A DNA stretch of 64,000 nucleotides from Stieleria mannarensis (GCF_014154935.1 NZ_JACEHH010000009.1:155047-219046), one strand, 5' to 3'; positions 34,612 to 43,327 are shown, counted from the stretch's first letter. Notes: a model not told the origin generated them from the letters alone. Made by a program: numbers and translations.

Positions 34612-36675
34612 ATGAAGTTCATGGCAGTCATCGTCGCCCTGCTGCTGATTGACTCCCCCATCGCCGACGGACGTGGTCCACAGCCCGGCGACCTGTACCG
34701 TGAATTCGCTGTGCACAACGGCGGTGATCGTGACTGGCGTGTCACCGATGAACGGGCGGTGGAAAAATTTGAACGGGCAAAAGCACATCTGCCCAACGCA
34801 CGCGTCGAAATCCGCATCGACGATCTCGAACATGCGGTTCGCGCCGAAGCGATGTTGGATCGCTGGGGCGGCCATCGCGGCACAATCAACAAACGCATCC
34901 GGTTCAACGACAACGATTGGATCCTCGTTCCGGAATTGAAGCATGTCCCCGAGGGCATTCGGCCGGAACAGCTGTTCTATCAAGACAACCCGATCGTCGA
35001 CATCCCACTGCAAGACTTGCACGAAGGCGTCAACGTCTTCGATGCCGATTGCGACGAAGAAGGAGGATTCGGGTGGGGACAGTGGGGACTCTATTCCATG
35101 GTCCTTCGTGTTTACTATGACCGGGATCAAAAAGGGGAAAACTATCGGATCGGCGGTCGGATCACGAACCCGCCGTCCGGCCAGACTTTGGTCGAACATC
35201 CACACATCGACGTCGCGGCCGACGCGGCCATGGGCGTCGCACGGATCGATGTGCTCGCCGCGTACGAGGGCTATGACGAAGACGGCGATGGCCGCTTCGG
35301 CGGGTATCACGAAAGCCACTTCCAACTGGTGCGCGGCGAAGCCAACGAGATTCGTGATCACGTCGGAACATTGTGGCAACAACCCTACCGATTGACTTGG
35401 CAAACCGATTGGGTGCCCGATCAATCACCGGGCAGCATTTCGCTGGTGGCCCGAATTCAAGACGCACGCGGTTATTGGTCGGTCACCGAACCGGTCGAAC
35501 ATCTCTCGCTGCATCGACCCGACGCCCGTGTCAAACTGTATCGGGCCGATGGCGTGCCGGAAGATTTCGGAGTTCGGGCCGGAAAAATGAAATCCTGCAC
35601 GTTGACGATTCCCCCCTCCGACCCGATCGATTCGGCTACACAGGCTATCTTGCACCTGCGTACCTGGCACGGTTGGGACGGGCACCACGAACCGATTCGC
35701 ATCAATGACCATGCCATGCCGGTCGCCGGAAAGAACCACTTTTACGATTACGATCGACTGAAGTTTCCGACAGCTGCGTTAAAACACGGCGTCAACACGT
35801 TCACGATGCACTCCCAGACCGAGCACCACATGCTGGAGGTGCTTTGGCCGGGGCCGGCGATCGCGGTGCGGATGCCGCGGGCGGAAGTCGTGATCGACGA
35901 GGGACAGTACCAGGATCGTGACCATTTCGTGATCGACACGCCCGGCGCGATCTATTGGCTGGACAAAAACTCCGGCGGCCTGTCACGATTGATCGATCGC
36001 GAGGGCAACGATTGGATCGCGTTCAAGAAAGAACCTTGGGATCGCTATCCGGCTTCGGCGGCTTCTTCGTTTCGCGGATTGCCGAACCTGTTGTTTCAGG
36101 GGCAGGAAGGTGGCTTCGGGCATCCTGGATGGGATCGCGGAACCAGCGTGCAACTCGACGCACGAACGATCCAGACGACCAGCGACAGCGGCACGTGGCG
36201 GTTGCGTTGGACGTTTGATGCGACCGGCGCGGAACTGGACGTCCAGACCGATGATCCCGAGCGTCCGTTCTGGTTCCTTTACGAAGGCCCCATCGCCGGT
36301 CGTTGGGCACCGCGGTCGCAATACTTCGCCTCGGACGTCACGCCGCCGTCGCAGATCCCACACGACTACTTCGCTGGTGACAAGGTGTTTGATCGATTCC
36401 GCTGGGCGTACCTGGGCGATCGACGATCGGCACGCGTGTTGGCACTGGTTCATCAAACGCCCGACGAAGCCGTCGACACCTACGCTCATCTGGGCGATTC
36501 TGATCACGGCCTTGAATCGTCTGACGGAATGGTCGTGTTCGGATTTGGTCGAGGGCCAAAGGGGATCCAGCCGTTGCTCCAGGGTGCTCAATCGTTTCGC
36601 ATCGGTTTGATAGAATCCCCCGGACACACCGACGCGCAGTACCGCACGATCGGCACTCAACTGGGTTCCTGGTGA
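34612..36675 (+). CDS. secreted protein of unknown function
   Basis: 687 residues from the ATG at 34612, which gives a short signal peptide (MKFMAVIVALLLIDSPIADG). The long upstream extension is repeat-derived and rejected. The body is beta-rich with many Trp, Tyr, His and Asp residues, like carbohydrate-active or carbohydrate-binding proteins. YDEDGDGRFGGYHE at about 221-234 has the spacing of a calcium-binding DxDxDG loop. Lines such as RTWHGWDGHHEPIRIND resemble a galactose-binding-like fold. I do not recognise a catalytic family. It is the only gene in its transcript by position. Confidence 0.72.
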   Translation: MKFMAVIVALLLIDSPIADGRGPQPGDLYREFAVHNGGDRDWRVTDERAVEKFERAKAHLPNARVEIRIDDLEHAVRAEAMLDRWGGHRGTINKRIRFNDNDWILVPELKHVPEGIRPEQLFYQDNPIVDIPLQDLHEGVNVFDADCDEEGGFGWGQWGLYSMVLRVYYDRDQKGENYRIGGRITNPPSGQTLVEHPHIDVAADAAMGVARIDVLAAYEGYDEDGDGRFGGYHESHFQLVRGEANEIRDHVGTLWQQPYRLTWQTDWVPDQSPGSISLVARIQDARGYWSVTEPVEHLSLHRPDARVKLYRADGVPEDFGVRAGKMKSCTLTIPPSDPIDSATQAILHLRTWHGWDGHHEPIRINDHAMPVAGKNHFYDYDRLKFPTAALKHGVNTFTMHSQTEHHMLEVLWPGPAIAVRMPRAEVVIDEGQYQDRDHFVIDTPGAIYWLDKNSGGLSRLIDREGNDWIAFKKEPWDRYPASAASSFRGLPNLLFQGQEGGFGHPGWDRGTSVQLDARTIQTTSDSGTWRLRWTFDATGAELDVQTDDPERPFWFLYEGPIAGRWAPRSQYFASDVTPPSQIPHDYFAGDKVFDRFRWAYLGDRRSARVLALVHQTPDEAVDTYAHLGDSDHGLESSDGMVVFGFGRGPKGIQPLLQGAQSFRIGLIESPGHTDAQYRTIGTQLGSW

Positions 36676-36718
36676 ACCAGGCGGATCGTCGATTGCGCCG
36701 CGAGGTGTCGACCAATAA

Positions 36719-36827
36719 GGACCGTCGGAAGAATAAGTGGGATAGGCTTCCAGCCTGTCATGGCGAAAAAGACAGGCTGGAAGCCTATCCCACAATCAAT
36801 CCCCGCCACTTATTCTTCCGACCGTCC
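36719..36827. repeat. nested inverted repeat: family B palindrome inside a second 22-bp palindrome
   Basis: Inner arms 36737-36759 and 36771-36793 are perfect reverse complements (GTGGGATAGGCTTCCAGCC... and its mirror). Outer arms 36719-36740 and 36806-36827 (starting GGACCGTCGGAAGAATAAG) match at 21 of 22 positions. The whole structure starts 44 bases after the stop of the secreted protein gene and 40 bases before the hydrolase gene, so it could terminate the former. Confidence 0.92.
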
Positions 36828-36866
36828 TAAGCTCCCGTCTCACGTTCTGCCTTTCTGGAAATCAAC

Positions 36867-37781
36867 ATGACGCTTCATCCGCAAGCCCAAGCCTTCGTCG
36901 ACACTTTGGCGGAAACGGATTCCCCGACATGGGAAGAGCTGGGCGTGGCGAAGGCTCGCGAGGTCTTTGAGACGTTCGAAGAGATGTGCGGCGAGGGTCC
37001 GGATTTGACGCGAGTCGAAGACCACACGATGCCGTGCGGCTTGCGGATTCGTTTGTATTGTGATCGCTCGGAGACCGTCCCGGTGACGATGTTTTTTCAC
37101 GGCGGCGGTTGGGTGCTCGGCAATCTGCGGACGCACGACGCGTTGTGCCGCCGGTTGGCAAAAGCATCCGGGTGTGCGGTCGTCGCGGTCGATTACCGAT
37201 TGTCCCCCGAACACCCGTTTCCGATTCCGGTACAGGACTGTTACCGGGCGACTGAATACGTCGTGGAACATGCGGCGCGATTGGGCGTCGACGCAACTCG
37301 CTTGGCCGTCGCCGGTGACAGTGCCGGCGGCCACTTGGTGGCCTCGGTCGCGATCAAAGCACGGGACGAAGCGGCATTTCCGATCGCCCTGCAAGTGTTG
37401 ATGTATCCGGTGATCGAGCCCAATTTCGAAACCGCATCGTATCGCCAGTACGCCGACGGGTTCGGCTTGACGCGTGACAGCATGAAATGGTTCTGGCGTC
37501 AGTTTCTCGGCGACAAGCCCGCCGCCAGAGAAGCGGTGCCCAGTCGCGCCGAATCACACTCGAATCTGCCGCCGGCATTGATCATCACGGCCCAGTATGA
37601 TGTGTTGCGAGATGAAGGCGACCAGTATGCGGAGCAGCTGCGCAGTGCCGGCGTCGATGTGACCCACCGGCAACAGCAAGGCATGCTGCACGCGTTTTTG
37701 CACTTCGCCGGAATCTTTGACACCGGGATGCAAGTCGGGCACCAGGTCGGGGTTGAGATCGGCGAGCGATTGCGAGCGTAG
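36867..37781 (+). CDS. alpha/beta hydrolase (hormone-sensitive-lipase-like carboxylesterase)
   Basis: 304 residues. The HSL-family oxyanion motif is FFHGGGWVLGNLRTHD and the nucleophile elbow VAGDSAGGHLVASV. The Asp lies in AQYDVLRDEGDQYAEQL, and the His in GMLHAFLHF. The fold and length fit cytoplasmic esterases of the HSL family acting on short or medium acyl esters. It has no signal peptide. Its stop codon TAG (37779-37781) lies within the left arm of a family A repeat, which begins at 37778, so the repeat supplies the end of the gene. Any residues beyond an earlier ancestral stop cannot be judged from one sequence. Confidence 0.9.
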   Translation: MTLHPQAQAFVDTLAETDSPTWEELGVAKAREVFETFEEMCGEGPDLTRVEDHTMPCGLRIRLYCDRSETVPVTMFFHGGGWVLGNLRTHDALCRRLAKASGCAVVAVDYRLSPEHPFPIPVQDCYRATEYVVEHAARLGVDATRLAVAGDSAGGHLVASVAIKARDEAAFPIALQVLMYPVIEPNFETASYRQYADGFGLTRDSMKWFWRQFLGDKPAAREAVPSRAESHSNLPPALIITAQYDVLRDEGDQYAEQLRSAGVDVTHRQQQGMLHAFLHFAGIFDTGMQVGHQVGVEIGERLRA

Positions 37782-37852
37782 CGGAAGCCGCCAAGGCTTT
37801 TCGGTTTCGCGGAGGCGGAGGCGGAGGCGAAACTCTTGGCGAGTTCCGCTAC
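37778..37852. repeat. family A palindromic repeat
   Basis: Left arm from 37778 (GTAGCGGAAGCCGCCAAGGC) overlaps the stop codon of the hydrolase gene. Right arm 37828-37852 ends GGCGAGTTCCGCTAC. A short GGCGGA-type triplication sits in the loop. Placed between convergent genes, it could act as a terminator for both. Confidence 0.88.
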
Positions 37853-37877
37853 TTCGAACGCAAATGTCGACAGCGTT

Positions 37878-38237
37878 TTACAGCTCATCATCGCCGTTCA
37901 TGACCGCATCCTTGATCGCCTGGACCAGCCGCGCGCGGCCGAGTCGTGCCAGGGCGTTGGCATCGACGCGAATGCCCATCGATTCGGCCAATCGGATCGC
38001 CAAGTCGACATCGCGGACCCCGTGATACTGGTTCGTCACGCCATCGTCGGTGTAGATCGTCTGCTGATCCGACTTGAACCCCGACTCGTAGGCATCGGAC
38101 AGTTGCTCAATCCAGGTTTCCGGGATGCGCCGGGCACGGCAATGTTCGACGCTCCAGATGTCATCGCCGGTGCACTCGGCCAGCAGAGACAACAAGCGAT
38201 GTCGTGGCACAGTGTCCATTGGTCGTCCGGTATTCAT
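37878..38237 (-). CDS. small protein of unknown function, coupled to phhB
   Basis: 119 residues from the ATG at 38237 (MNTGRPMDTVPRHRLLSLLA). This start overlaps the phhB stop by four bases (ATGA), so it is translationally coupled. Upstream in-frame sequence is Arg-rich shadow and rejected. The protein is charged and soluble, with YESGFKSDQQTIYTDDGVTN and a helical C-terminus (ALARLGRARLVQAIKDAVMN). I do not recognise a family, but the coupling suggests a role with the carbinolamine dehydratase. Confidence 0.75.
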   Translation of the reverse strand: MNTGRPMDTVPRHRLLSLLAECTGDDIWSVEHCRARRIPETWIEQLSDAYESGFKSDQQTIYTDDGVTNQYHGVRDVDLAIRLAESMGIRVDANALARLGRARLVQAIKDAVMNGDDEL

Positions 38238-38611
38238 TGCTCGTCCAGCATTCGATCGATTTGTGCGGCAAGAATAAAATCGTTCTCGCTCAGGCCTCCG
38301 ATCGCGTGTGTCGTCAAGACAATCTCTAGATGACGATACCCGGTCAGGTGAAGATCGGGATGGTGTTGTTGCTCTTCGGCGATTTCGGCGATCTGATTGA
38401 CGCGTTTGACAGCCTTCACAAACGTCTTGCAATTCAGCTTGCGGCGGATCTGATTGGCGTCCGATTCGACCGTCCACTCGGGCGTCGCGCGGGCAAAACT
38501 CGCCGCTTGATCGGGCGTCAACTTGGGCACACCGCCTTCACAGGGAACACACTTGGATGCGGCGAGTGATTGGGACGTCGGAGTCGATGGCGTGGGGGCT
38601 GAATCGGACAT
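38234..38611 (-). CDS. phhB: pterin-4-alpha-carbinolamine dehydratase
   Basis: 125 residues with an N-terminal polar extension. The family signature is EEQQHHPDLHLTGYRHLEIV, with the conserved His pair of the active site, then LTTHAIGGLSENDFILAAQI. The enzyme dehydrates 4a-hydroxytetrahydrobiopterin made by aromatic amino acid hydroxylases. No phenylalanine hydroxylase gene is nearby, and members in bacteria lacking that enzyme may serve other pterin functions. It is the first gene of a two-gene unit. Confidence 0.94.
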   Translation of the reverse strand: MSDSAPTPSTPTSQSLAASKCVPCEGGVPKLTPDQAASFARATPEWTVESDANQIRRKLNCKTFVKAVKRVNQIAEIAEEQQHHPDLHLTGYRHLEIVLTTHAIGGLSENDFILAAQIDRMLDEQ

Positions 38612-39230
38612 GGTTCAATGCCGTGAGGGGAAGGACTTCGATTTGCTAGCAGTTCCGATGCTGATCCTCGGGTCGCTGGCGTGAAACGAGGGACGTGGAC
38701 CAAGAACACGATCTTCGGCAATCTATGATTCTACACCAGCCTGGGAAGCGAGCTACCGAAGATCAACTCAACTGCCATCAGCCGATTCGCTCCCGAGTCG
38801 TCGCAGGAGTTGGGTAAGAAGATTTCGGGGATAAGAAGATGATGAAATGCCTCCTCCACTCGGTTTCACAAATTTTCCTACCTCCAAAATTTTGCTACCT
38901 CCTCACCCGGCCACGGCGTCCTGTCAGGTCGGTGAGCATCGTGGGAAGAAGGGCAGGATCATCTTTGACGTCGCTGTGCTCGGTGCGAGCTTGGGCAATC
39001 CCAGGGATCCACCTGCTGGCGAAGGCAGCTACGTTTGACCAGCGACTTGAGTCAAAAAGTCGATCTGGCGGCGGATTTGTGAAAAGACTAGGTTGCCCGT
39101 CAACGGCTTTCTGCGGATCCCGTCTGCGGTGACCATGGAATCCGGGTCGGGAATCCGAATCGGGGAGGAACCGGGTCGGGGGGATCGCAGCCGCCTACTC
39201 TTCTCTCTATCAACACGAAGGATCGTGACG
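38612..39230. other. divergent intergenic region, no gene seen
   Basis: About 620 bases between phhB (minus) and the family 9 glycosyltransferase (plus). Plus-strand frames at 38839-39132 and 39093 onward have no family resemblance, and the first crosses a family C arm at 39001-39029. The promoters of both flanking genes should lie here. Confidence 0.55.
39001..39029 (-). repeat. family C repeat, one arm
   Basis: GGGATCCACCTGCTGGCGAA and on to GCAGCTAC matches the right arm of family C with a few changes. I see no partner arm nearby. Confidence 0.7.
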
Positions 39231-40352
39231 ATGTCTAGTGGCGAAAAAACACCGAAATCAGGTTTTCAGAAGCGATCCCAAACGCAGCGAGTGGTGCAAC
39301 CGCCGCCGCCAACCCCGATCGAACTTTCCACGTCGTCGCCACGGTTTCTGATCAGCCGGATGAGTGCGATCGGCGACACGATCCTGACCTTGCCAGTGGC
39401 TTGTGCGCTGCGAGATCGGTTTCCCGGATCGAACATTTCGTGGATCGTCGAAGAGAAGTCGGCGCCGGTGGTTCGTCGTCATCCGGCCGTCGACGATTTG
39501 ATCGTGCTGCCGCGAGGCTGGTTCACTTCGCCCAGCCGTATCCGCGACGCCCGTCGGCAACTCCGCGAGCTCAACTGCGATGTTTCGATCGATTGCCAGG
39601 GGATGACCAAGTCCAGTCTGGCGTGCTACCTGTCCGGCGCGGAACATCGGATCGGATACGCGGGGAAAAACGCCAGAGAGTTGAGTCGTTGGTTTTCCAA
39701 CATCAAGGTCAATCCCGTGTTTCATCATCTGACCGACCGGTCGTTGGAATTGTTGATTCCGCTGGGGATTCATTCGCCATCGGTTCGCTGGGATTTGCCG
39801 ATCGAAGGCCCGGCGCAGGTGTGGGCGCGGCGTTATCGCAACACGATCCCGTCCAGCCGGATCGCGATTCTGAATCCAGGAGCGACGTGGCACAGCAAAC
39901 GTTGGCTGCCGGAGCGGTTTGGTGCGACCGCCCGCTACCTGTATGATCGCTACGGATACACCAGCATCGCGGTGTGGGGCACGGCATTAGATCGCGCGAT
40001 GGCATTGGACATCGTTGCGACCAGCAACGGGGCAGCAATCTTGGCCCCCGAAACGGATCTCCAGCACTTGGCGGCGATGATTCAAACGGCCGACTTGTTC
40101 ATCAGCAACGACACCGGTCCGTTGCACATGGCCGTGGCAGTCGGCACCAAGACGATCGGTTTGTACGGCGCGACCAAGCCGGGCGACAGCGGCCCGTACG
40201 GCCAGACCGCGATCCAAGTCGCTTATGAAACGGGGTCGGCACGCCAACGTCGCAACGCCTCCAATGCCGCGATGTGTGCGATCGGAGTCGAACACGTCTG
40301 CCAAGCGGTCGACGAGATCGAACATCAACGTCAAATGCTGGTCGCCGCGTGA
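39231..40352 (+). CDS. glycosyltransferase family 9 (heptosyltransferase-like)
   Basis: 373 residues from the ATG at 39231, with AAGGA 8 bases upstream. An N-terminal polar stretch of about 40 residues precedes FLISRMSAIGDTILTLPVAC, the standard start of lipopolysaccharide heptosyltransferases. Further motifs: ISWIVEEKSAPVV, VSIDCQGMTKSSL, ILNPGATWHSKRWLPERF and LFISNDTGPLHMAVAVGT. The last is the conserved donor-binding site. The family adds heptose or related sugars to lipid A core on the cytoplasmic face. A MazG-like gene starts 14 bases downstream. Confidence 0.93.
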   Translation: MSSGEKTPKSGFQKRSQTQRVVQPPPPTPIELSTSSPRFLISRMSAIGDTILTLPVACALRDRFPGSNISWIVEEKSAPVVRRHPAVDDLIVLPRGWFTSPSRIRDARRQLRELNCDVSIDCQGMTKSSLACYLSGAEHRIGYAGKNARELSRWFSNIKVNPVFHHLTDRSLELLIPLGIHSPSVRWDLPIEGPAQVWARRYRNTIPSSRIAILNPGATWHSKRWLPERFGATARYLYDRYGYTSIAVWGTALDRAMALDIVATSNGAAILAPETDLQHLAAMIQTADLFISNDTGPLHMAVAVGTKTIGLYGATKPGDSGPYGQTAIQVAYETGSARQRRNASNAAMCAIGVEHVCQAVDEIEHQRQMLVAA

Positions 40353-40366
40353 CGGAGCGAACCGTG

Positions 40367-40708
40367 ATGGATCCCAGCAGCCGAGACACATCGACCAGCG
40401 TGCAAGAGTTGCGCGATCTGGTGGAACAGTTTGTCGCCGAGCGCAACTGGCATTCGTTCCACAACCCCAAAAACCTGGCGATGTCGCTGGGGATCGAAAC
40501 CGGGGAATTGATGGAGCATTTTCAGTGGCTGACGTTGGACGAAGCCGCCCAGGTGCAACACGATGCGGCGAAGAAGCATGACGTCGGCGAAGAGCTGGCC
40601 GATTGTCTGGCCTATGTCTTGGCGATCGCCAACTCGATGCAGATCGATCTTAGTTCGACGCTGGCCAAGAAGATGATCCGCAACGCGGAGAAATACCCGG
40701 CGCCCTGA
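40367..40708 (+). CDS. MazG-like nucleotide pyrophosphohydrolase
   Basis: 113 residues from the ATG at 40367 with GGAG 9 bases upstream; a GTG at 40349 overlapping the previous stop is an alternative. All-alpha NTP pyrophosphohydrolase features: LRDLVEQFVAERNWHSFHNP, the first metal motif GIETGELMEHFQW (E..E), and the second VGEELADCLAYVLAIAN (E..D). It hydrolyses (d)NTPs to monophosphates, probably house-cleaning of modified nucleotides such as dCTP analogues. It is co-transcribed with the glycosyltransferase by spacing, though function does not obviously connect them. Confidence 0.88.
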   Translation: MDPSSRDTSTSVQELRDLVEQFVAERNWHSFHNPKNLAMSLGIETGELMEHFQWLTLDEAAQVQHDAAKKHDVGEELADCLAYVLAIANSMQIDLSSTLAKKMIRNAEKYPAP

Positions 40709-40798
40709 GGATCCCGCCGCAGCTCGGCTATCGGGTAGTGGACGAGGCGACGAGTCCATCCCCACGAACCGTCGATGGTCTAAGGGGCGGATTTGATC

Positions 40799-40823
40799 GT
40801 AGCGGAAGTCGCCAAGACTTTCG
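40799..40823 (+). repeat. family A repeat, left arm
   Basis: GTAGCGGAAGTCGCCAAGAC and on to TTTCG. No right arm is visible in the next 100 bases; a family E element follows immediately instead. Confidence 0.75.
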
Positions 40824-40845
40824 CAATCCGCCGGCTTTCTCCGGT

Positions 40846-40879
40846 GTTTGCTTGCTGCGCAAACGCCGTCTCTCCCAGG
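40846..40879. repeat. family E repeat
   Basis: GTTTGCTTGCTGCGCAAAC and on to GCCGTCTCTCCC, the reverse orientation of the element at 18271-18316, partly degraded on its left side. Confidence 0.75.
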
Positions 40880-40929
40880 GGGAGGTCGTGCGGTTTTCGA
40901 CCTTCGAAATTGCAAGAGCTAACGACTTC

Positions 40930-41057
40930 ACCTTCCCTCTGGGAGGGTCGCGGAGGAGTGAGCGCTCGGATCGGCGAGGCGCCGCTGTGGCTCGGATCCA
41001 CCCAAACACCACGAATCGACCTCCCCTCGCTGCGCTCGACCCTCCTGCCAGGAGGGT
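40930..41057 (-). repeat. family D repeat, reverse orientation
   Basis: Reads as the reverse complement of the element at 25246-25334, ending CCCTCCTGCCAGGAGGG-like at 41041-41057, and contains the shared TGTGGCTCGGA block. Confidence 0.75.
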
Positions 41058-41185
41058 TAATTCCAAAAACCGCACGACCACTGAGGGAGAGCATCTCAAG
41101 GGGTTGCCTTATCGATGCAGTCATCGGGTCGACGTCCCGTCGGCTGAACAGAACCGCCCGGAATGACCGTCCTACATCCCGGTGC

Positions 41186-42214
41186 CTACCCCAGCATCCA
41201 GGCAGCTTTGTAGCGGAGGCCCAGATTCAGAATCCGCTGCAGTAGCATGGAGTATTCGATCCCGGCCCGTTCGGCCGACTCGGCAAAATCCTCGCCGTAT
41301 TCCAGGTTGGGATTCGCGTTGGCCTCCAGCACATGGATTTCACCGGAATGGCTGAGCCGCAGGTCCATTCGGGCGTAGCCGCTCATGTTGAGAGCGCGGT
41401 AGACACGTTTGCAGATCTTTTGGATCTTCTCGCCCATTTCGCCATCCAAGTCGGTCGCTTCGTGCGTCGTGATGCCGTGTTTCTCCTGGTACTTGCGATT
41501 CCATTTGACCTGGCTGGTCGCGATTCGGGCGGTGTCGGAGGGCATTTTGCCGAAGTCCATTTCCCAGGGCGGAAAGGTTTGCAGGCGTTGGTTGCCGATC
41601 ACGCCGACGTAGATCTCGCGGCCTTCGATGTATTGTTCGACCATGGCGTCGTCGCGGGTGTGCTCGTGGACAAAGGCGACGCGTTCGGACAACTGTTCGT
41701 CGTTCTGGACGATCGAGGCTTGGGAGATCCCGAACGAGGCGTCTTCGGAGACGGATTTGACGAACAGCGGAAACTCCAACTTCTTCGGCCGGTGGATCGT
41801 GCGTCCGTAGGGGAACACGGTGAAGCGTGGCGTCTGGATGCGGTGGTAGGTCAGGATTTTCTTGCTGAGCGCCTTGTCCTTGCTCAACAACAACCCCCGC
41901 GGGTTGCAACCGGTGTAGGGTTGTTGCATCAGTTCCAGATAGCTGATGACGGCAAAGTCGTACGTCACCACGCCGTGGAATTCTTCCAACAGCATGAACG
42001 TGATGTGCGGCTTGAAATCGCTCAACGCGGTGCGGATCGGGGCCAGGTCGTCGTAAACGCCCAGCGGAAGCACTTCGTGTCCCATCAGCCGCAGCGTGTC
42101 ACAGACGTCGAATTCCGCTTTCCACGCGTCGAGTTCTTTTTCCGAGATACCTTCCAGGGTCAGGGGGGGAACATGCCCGGTGCGGACCAGCACCAATACA
42201 CGCAGCTTGCTCAC
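41186..42214 (-). CDS. ATP-grasp ligase (D-Ala-D-Ala ligase-like fold)
   Basis: 342 residues from a GTG start overlapping the preceding stop by four bases (GTGA). The ATP-grasp layout is visible: LLLSKDKALSKKILTYHRIQ, FPLFVKSVSEDASFGISQAS (nucleotide-binding Lys and loop), VEQYIEGREIYVGVIGNQRL, and the metal-binding end YARMDLRLSHSGEIHVLEAN followed by ANPNLE. The N-terminal domain (residues 1-100) resembles those of D-Ala-D-Ala ligase-like enzymes. Substrate unknown; a carboxylate-amine ligase is expected. It is coupled to a zinc metallopeptidase gene, which suggests they act on the same peptide or cell-wall-like target. Confidence 0.87.
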   Translation of the reverse strand: MSKLRVLVLVRTGHVPPLTLEGISEKELDAWKAEFDVCDTLRLMGHEVLPLGVYDDLAPIRTALSDFKPHITFMLLEEFHGVVTYDFAVISYLELMQQPYTGCNPRGLLLSKDKALSKKILTYHRIQTPRFTVFPYGRTIHRPKKLEFPLFVKSVSEDASFGISQASIVQNDEQLSERVAFVHEHTRDDAMVEQYIEGREIYVGVIGNQRLQTFPPWEMDFGKMPSDTARIATSQVKWNRKYQEKHGITTHEATDLDGEMGEKIQKICKRVYRALNMSGYARMDLRLSHSGEIHVLEANANPNLEYGEDFAESAERAGIEYSMLLQRILNLGLRYKAAWMLG

Positions 42215-43233
42215 ATCATTACCCGTCGATGACCCGAATTGAGATAATTGCTTGTTCGTAGGGCCACCAGGATCATTGCGTCACGTTTGCAAATGTCCGG
42301 AGCGGTGCCCAGCCTTAACTCTAACTCTCGACACCGCTCGATCATTTCCTGTAGCACTTGATCGACCATATACGTGTATGCGCCGGTCCAATCCGCAACG
42401 ACCCTCCGAATCTCCCCACGCCAACGCGACAGCAGGGCTGCGGCGGTGGGGTTACGCCGATGGCTCCGGTCGCAGGAAAAGAGCTTGCAAAGATCTTTAT
42501 CGAAGACGTTCGGATAATTCATCCCATAGTGTTCGCGTTTCCGCTGGTAATGGGTCCGCAGCGTGCGGCGAATTTGCGACAGCGGATCGACCCGCTGCTT
42601 GGATTGCACCATCGCCGGTCTGCCTTCCAAGCCGCTCATCAATTCATCGACGAAACTCAATTTTTTCAGCGCCGGCCAGTTCCGATACCGCGTCTTCCAG
42701 CGTGATTTGGGCGGCAACCAGACGGCAAAGGTCTCCGCAAAATCCTCCAATGGATGGGCCTGGGCATACCACATGTCCAAATGCAGCACGTATTCGCGGG
42801 ACTGCGGCTTGGGGCTGTAAAACTCCGGGTAGGGGTCCGACGGCTTGCCGAACAACTCGCGATAGCGGGCCTTGCGACGGATCTGGAACGCCGTGTCGAT
42901 CGCGTGACCGGCTTCGTGCCGCAAGATTTTCATGCACCACGTCTTGTTTCCCCCTTCGACCTCCAACAACTGTTTGCGTTCCAATCGGATCAGCCGGGGG
43001 TGTGCCAGATAGAACGGGATCGCGATGCCCGGGATTCCGTCGGGAGAAAACCAGTCATCACTGAGCCAGAAGTGCGGGCGAAAGTTCAGTCCCCGCTCGG
43101 CCAATTCGCCGTTCAATTGATCGATCCGGGCTTCCAATGGCGTCCCGACAATGGAAAGCTGTAGATCACAGATCCGCATGTCCAACAATTCTTCGTCCGA
43201 CAGCGACGACAGATCTTGGGTTCTCCGTGCCAT
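42211..43233 (-). CDS. putative zinc metallopeptidase (HExxH)
   Basis: 340 residues from the ATG at 43233. The zinc motif LRHEAGHAID lies at about 105-113, and HPLEDFAETFAVWL, about 55 residues on, supplies the likely third ligand, as in gluzincin-like enzymes. There is no signal peptide or membrane segment, so it is probably cytoplasmic. The C-terminal 130 residues are helical and basic. Its stop overlaps the ATP-grasp start, so the two products are made together. I recognise no named family with certainty. The upstream region to 43327 is the short divergent promoter shared with the MnmE-like gene. Confidence 0.82.
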   Translation of the reverse strand: MARRTQDLSSLSDEELLDMRICDLQLSIVGTPLEARIDQLNGELAERGLNFRPHFWLSDDWFSPDGIPGIAIPFYLAHPRLIRLERKQLLEVEGGNKTWCMKILRHEAGHAIDTAFQIRRKARYRELFGKPSDPYPEFYSPKPQSREYVLHLDMWYAQAHPLEDFAETFAVWLPPKSRWKTRYRNWPALKKLSFVDELMSGLEGRPAMVQSKQRVDPLSQIRRTLRTHYQRKREHYGMNYPNVFDKDLCKLFSCDRSHRRNPTAAALLSRWRGEIRRVVADWTGAYTYMVDQVLQEMIERCRELELRLGTAPDICKRDAMILVALRTSNYLNSGHRRVMM

Positions 43234-43327
43234 GGTTGTTGCGGTTGATGTCGTGAAATGGAAGTCCGATCGATGATCTTGGCGAGCCGCGATTGACTGC
43301 CCGCATCCGTGCATCCGACGTTACAAG

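Larger units (their letters stand above)
40709..41185. other. repeat-dense intergenic region
   Basis: 477 bases between convergent genes. It contains, in order, a family A left arm, a family E copy and a reverse-oriented family D element, listed separately. No credible gene is seen; all frames cross the repeats. Confidence 0.65.

Noticed and set aside
38839..39132. Plus-strand 97-codon frame in an intergenic region
   Set aside because: No family features, no ribosome binding site, and its 3' part runs through a family C repeat arm.
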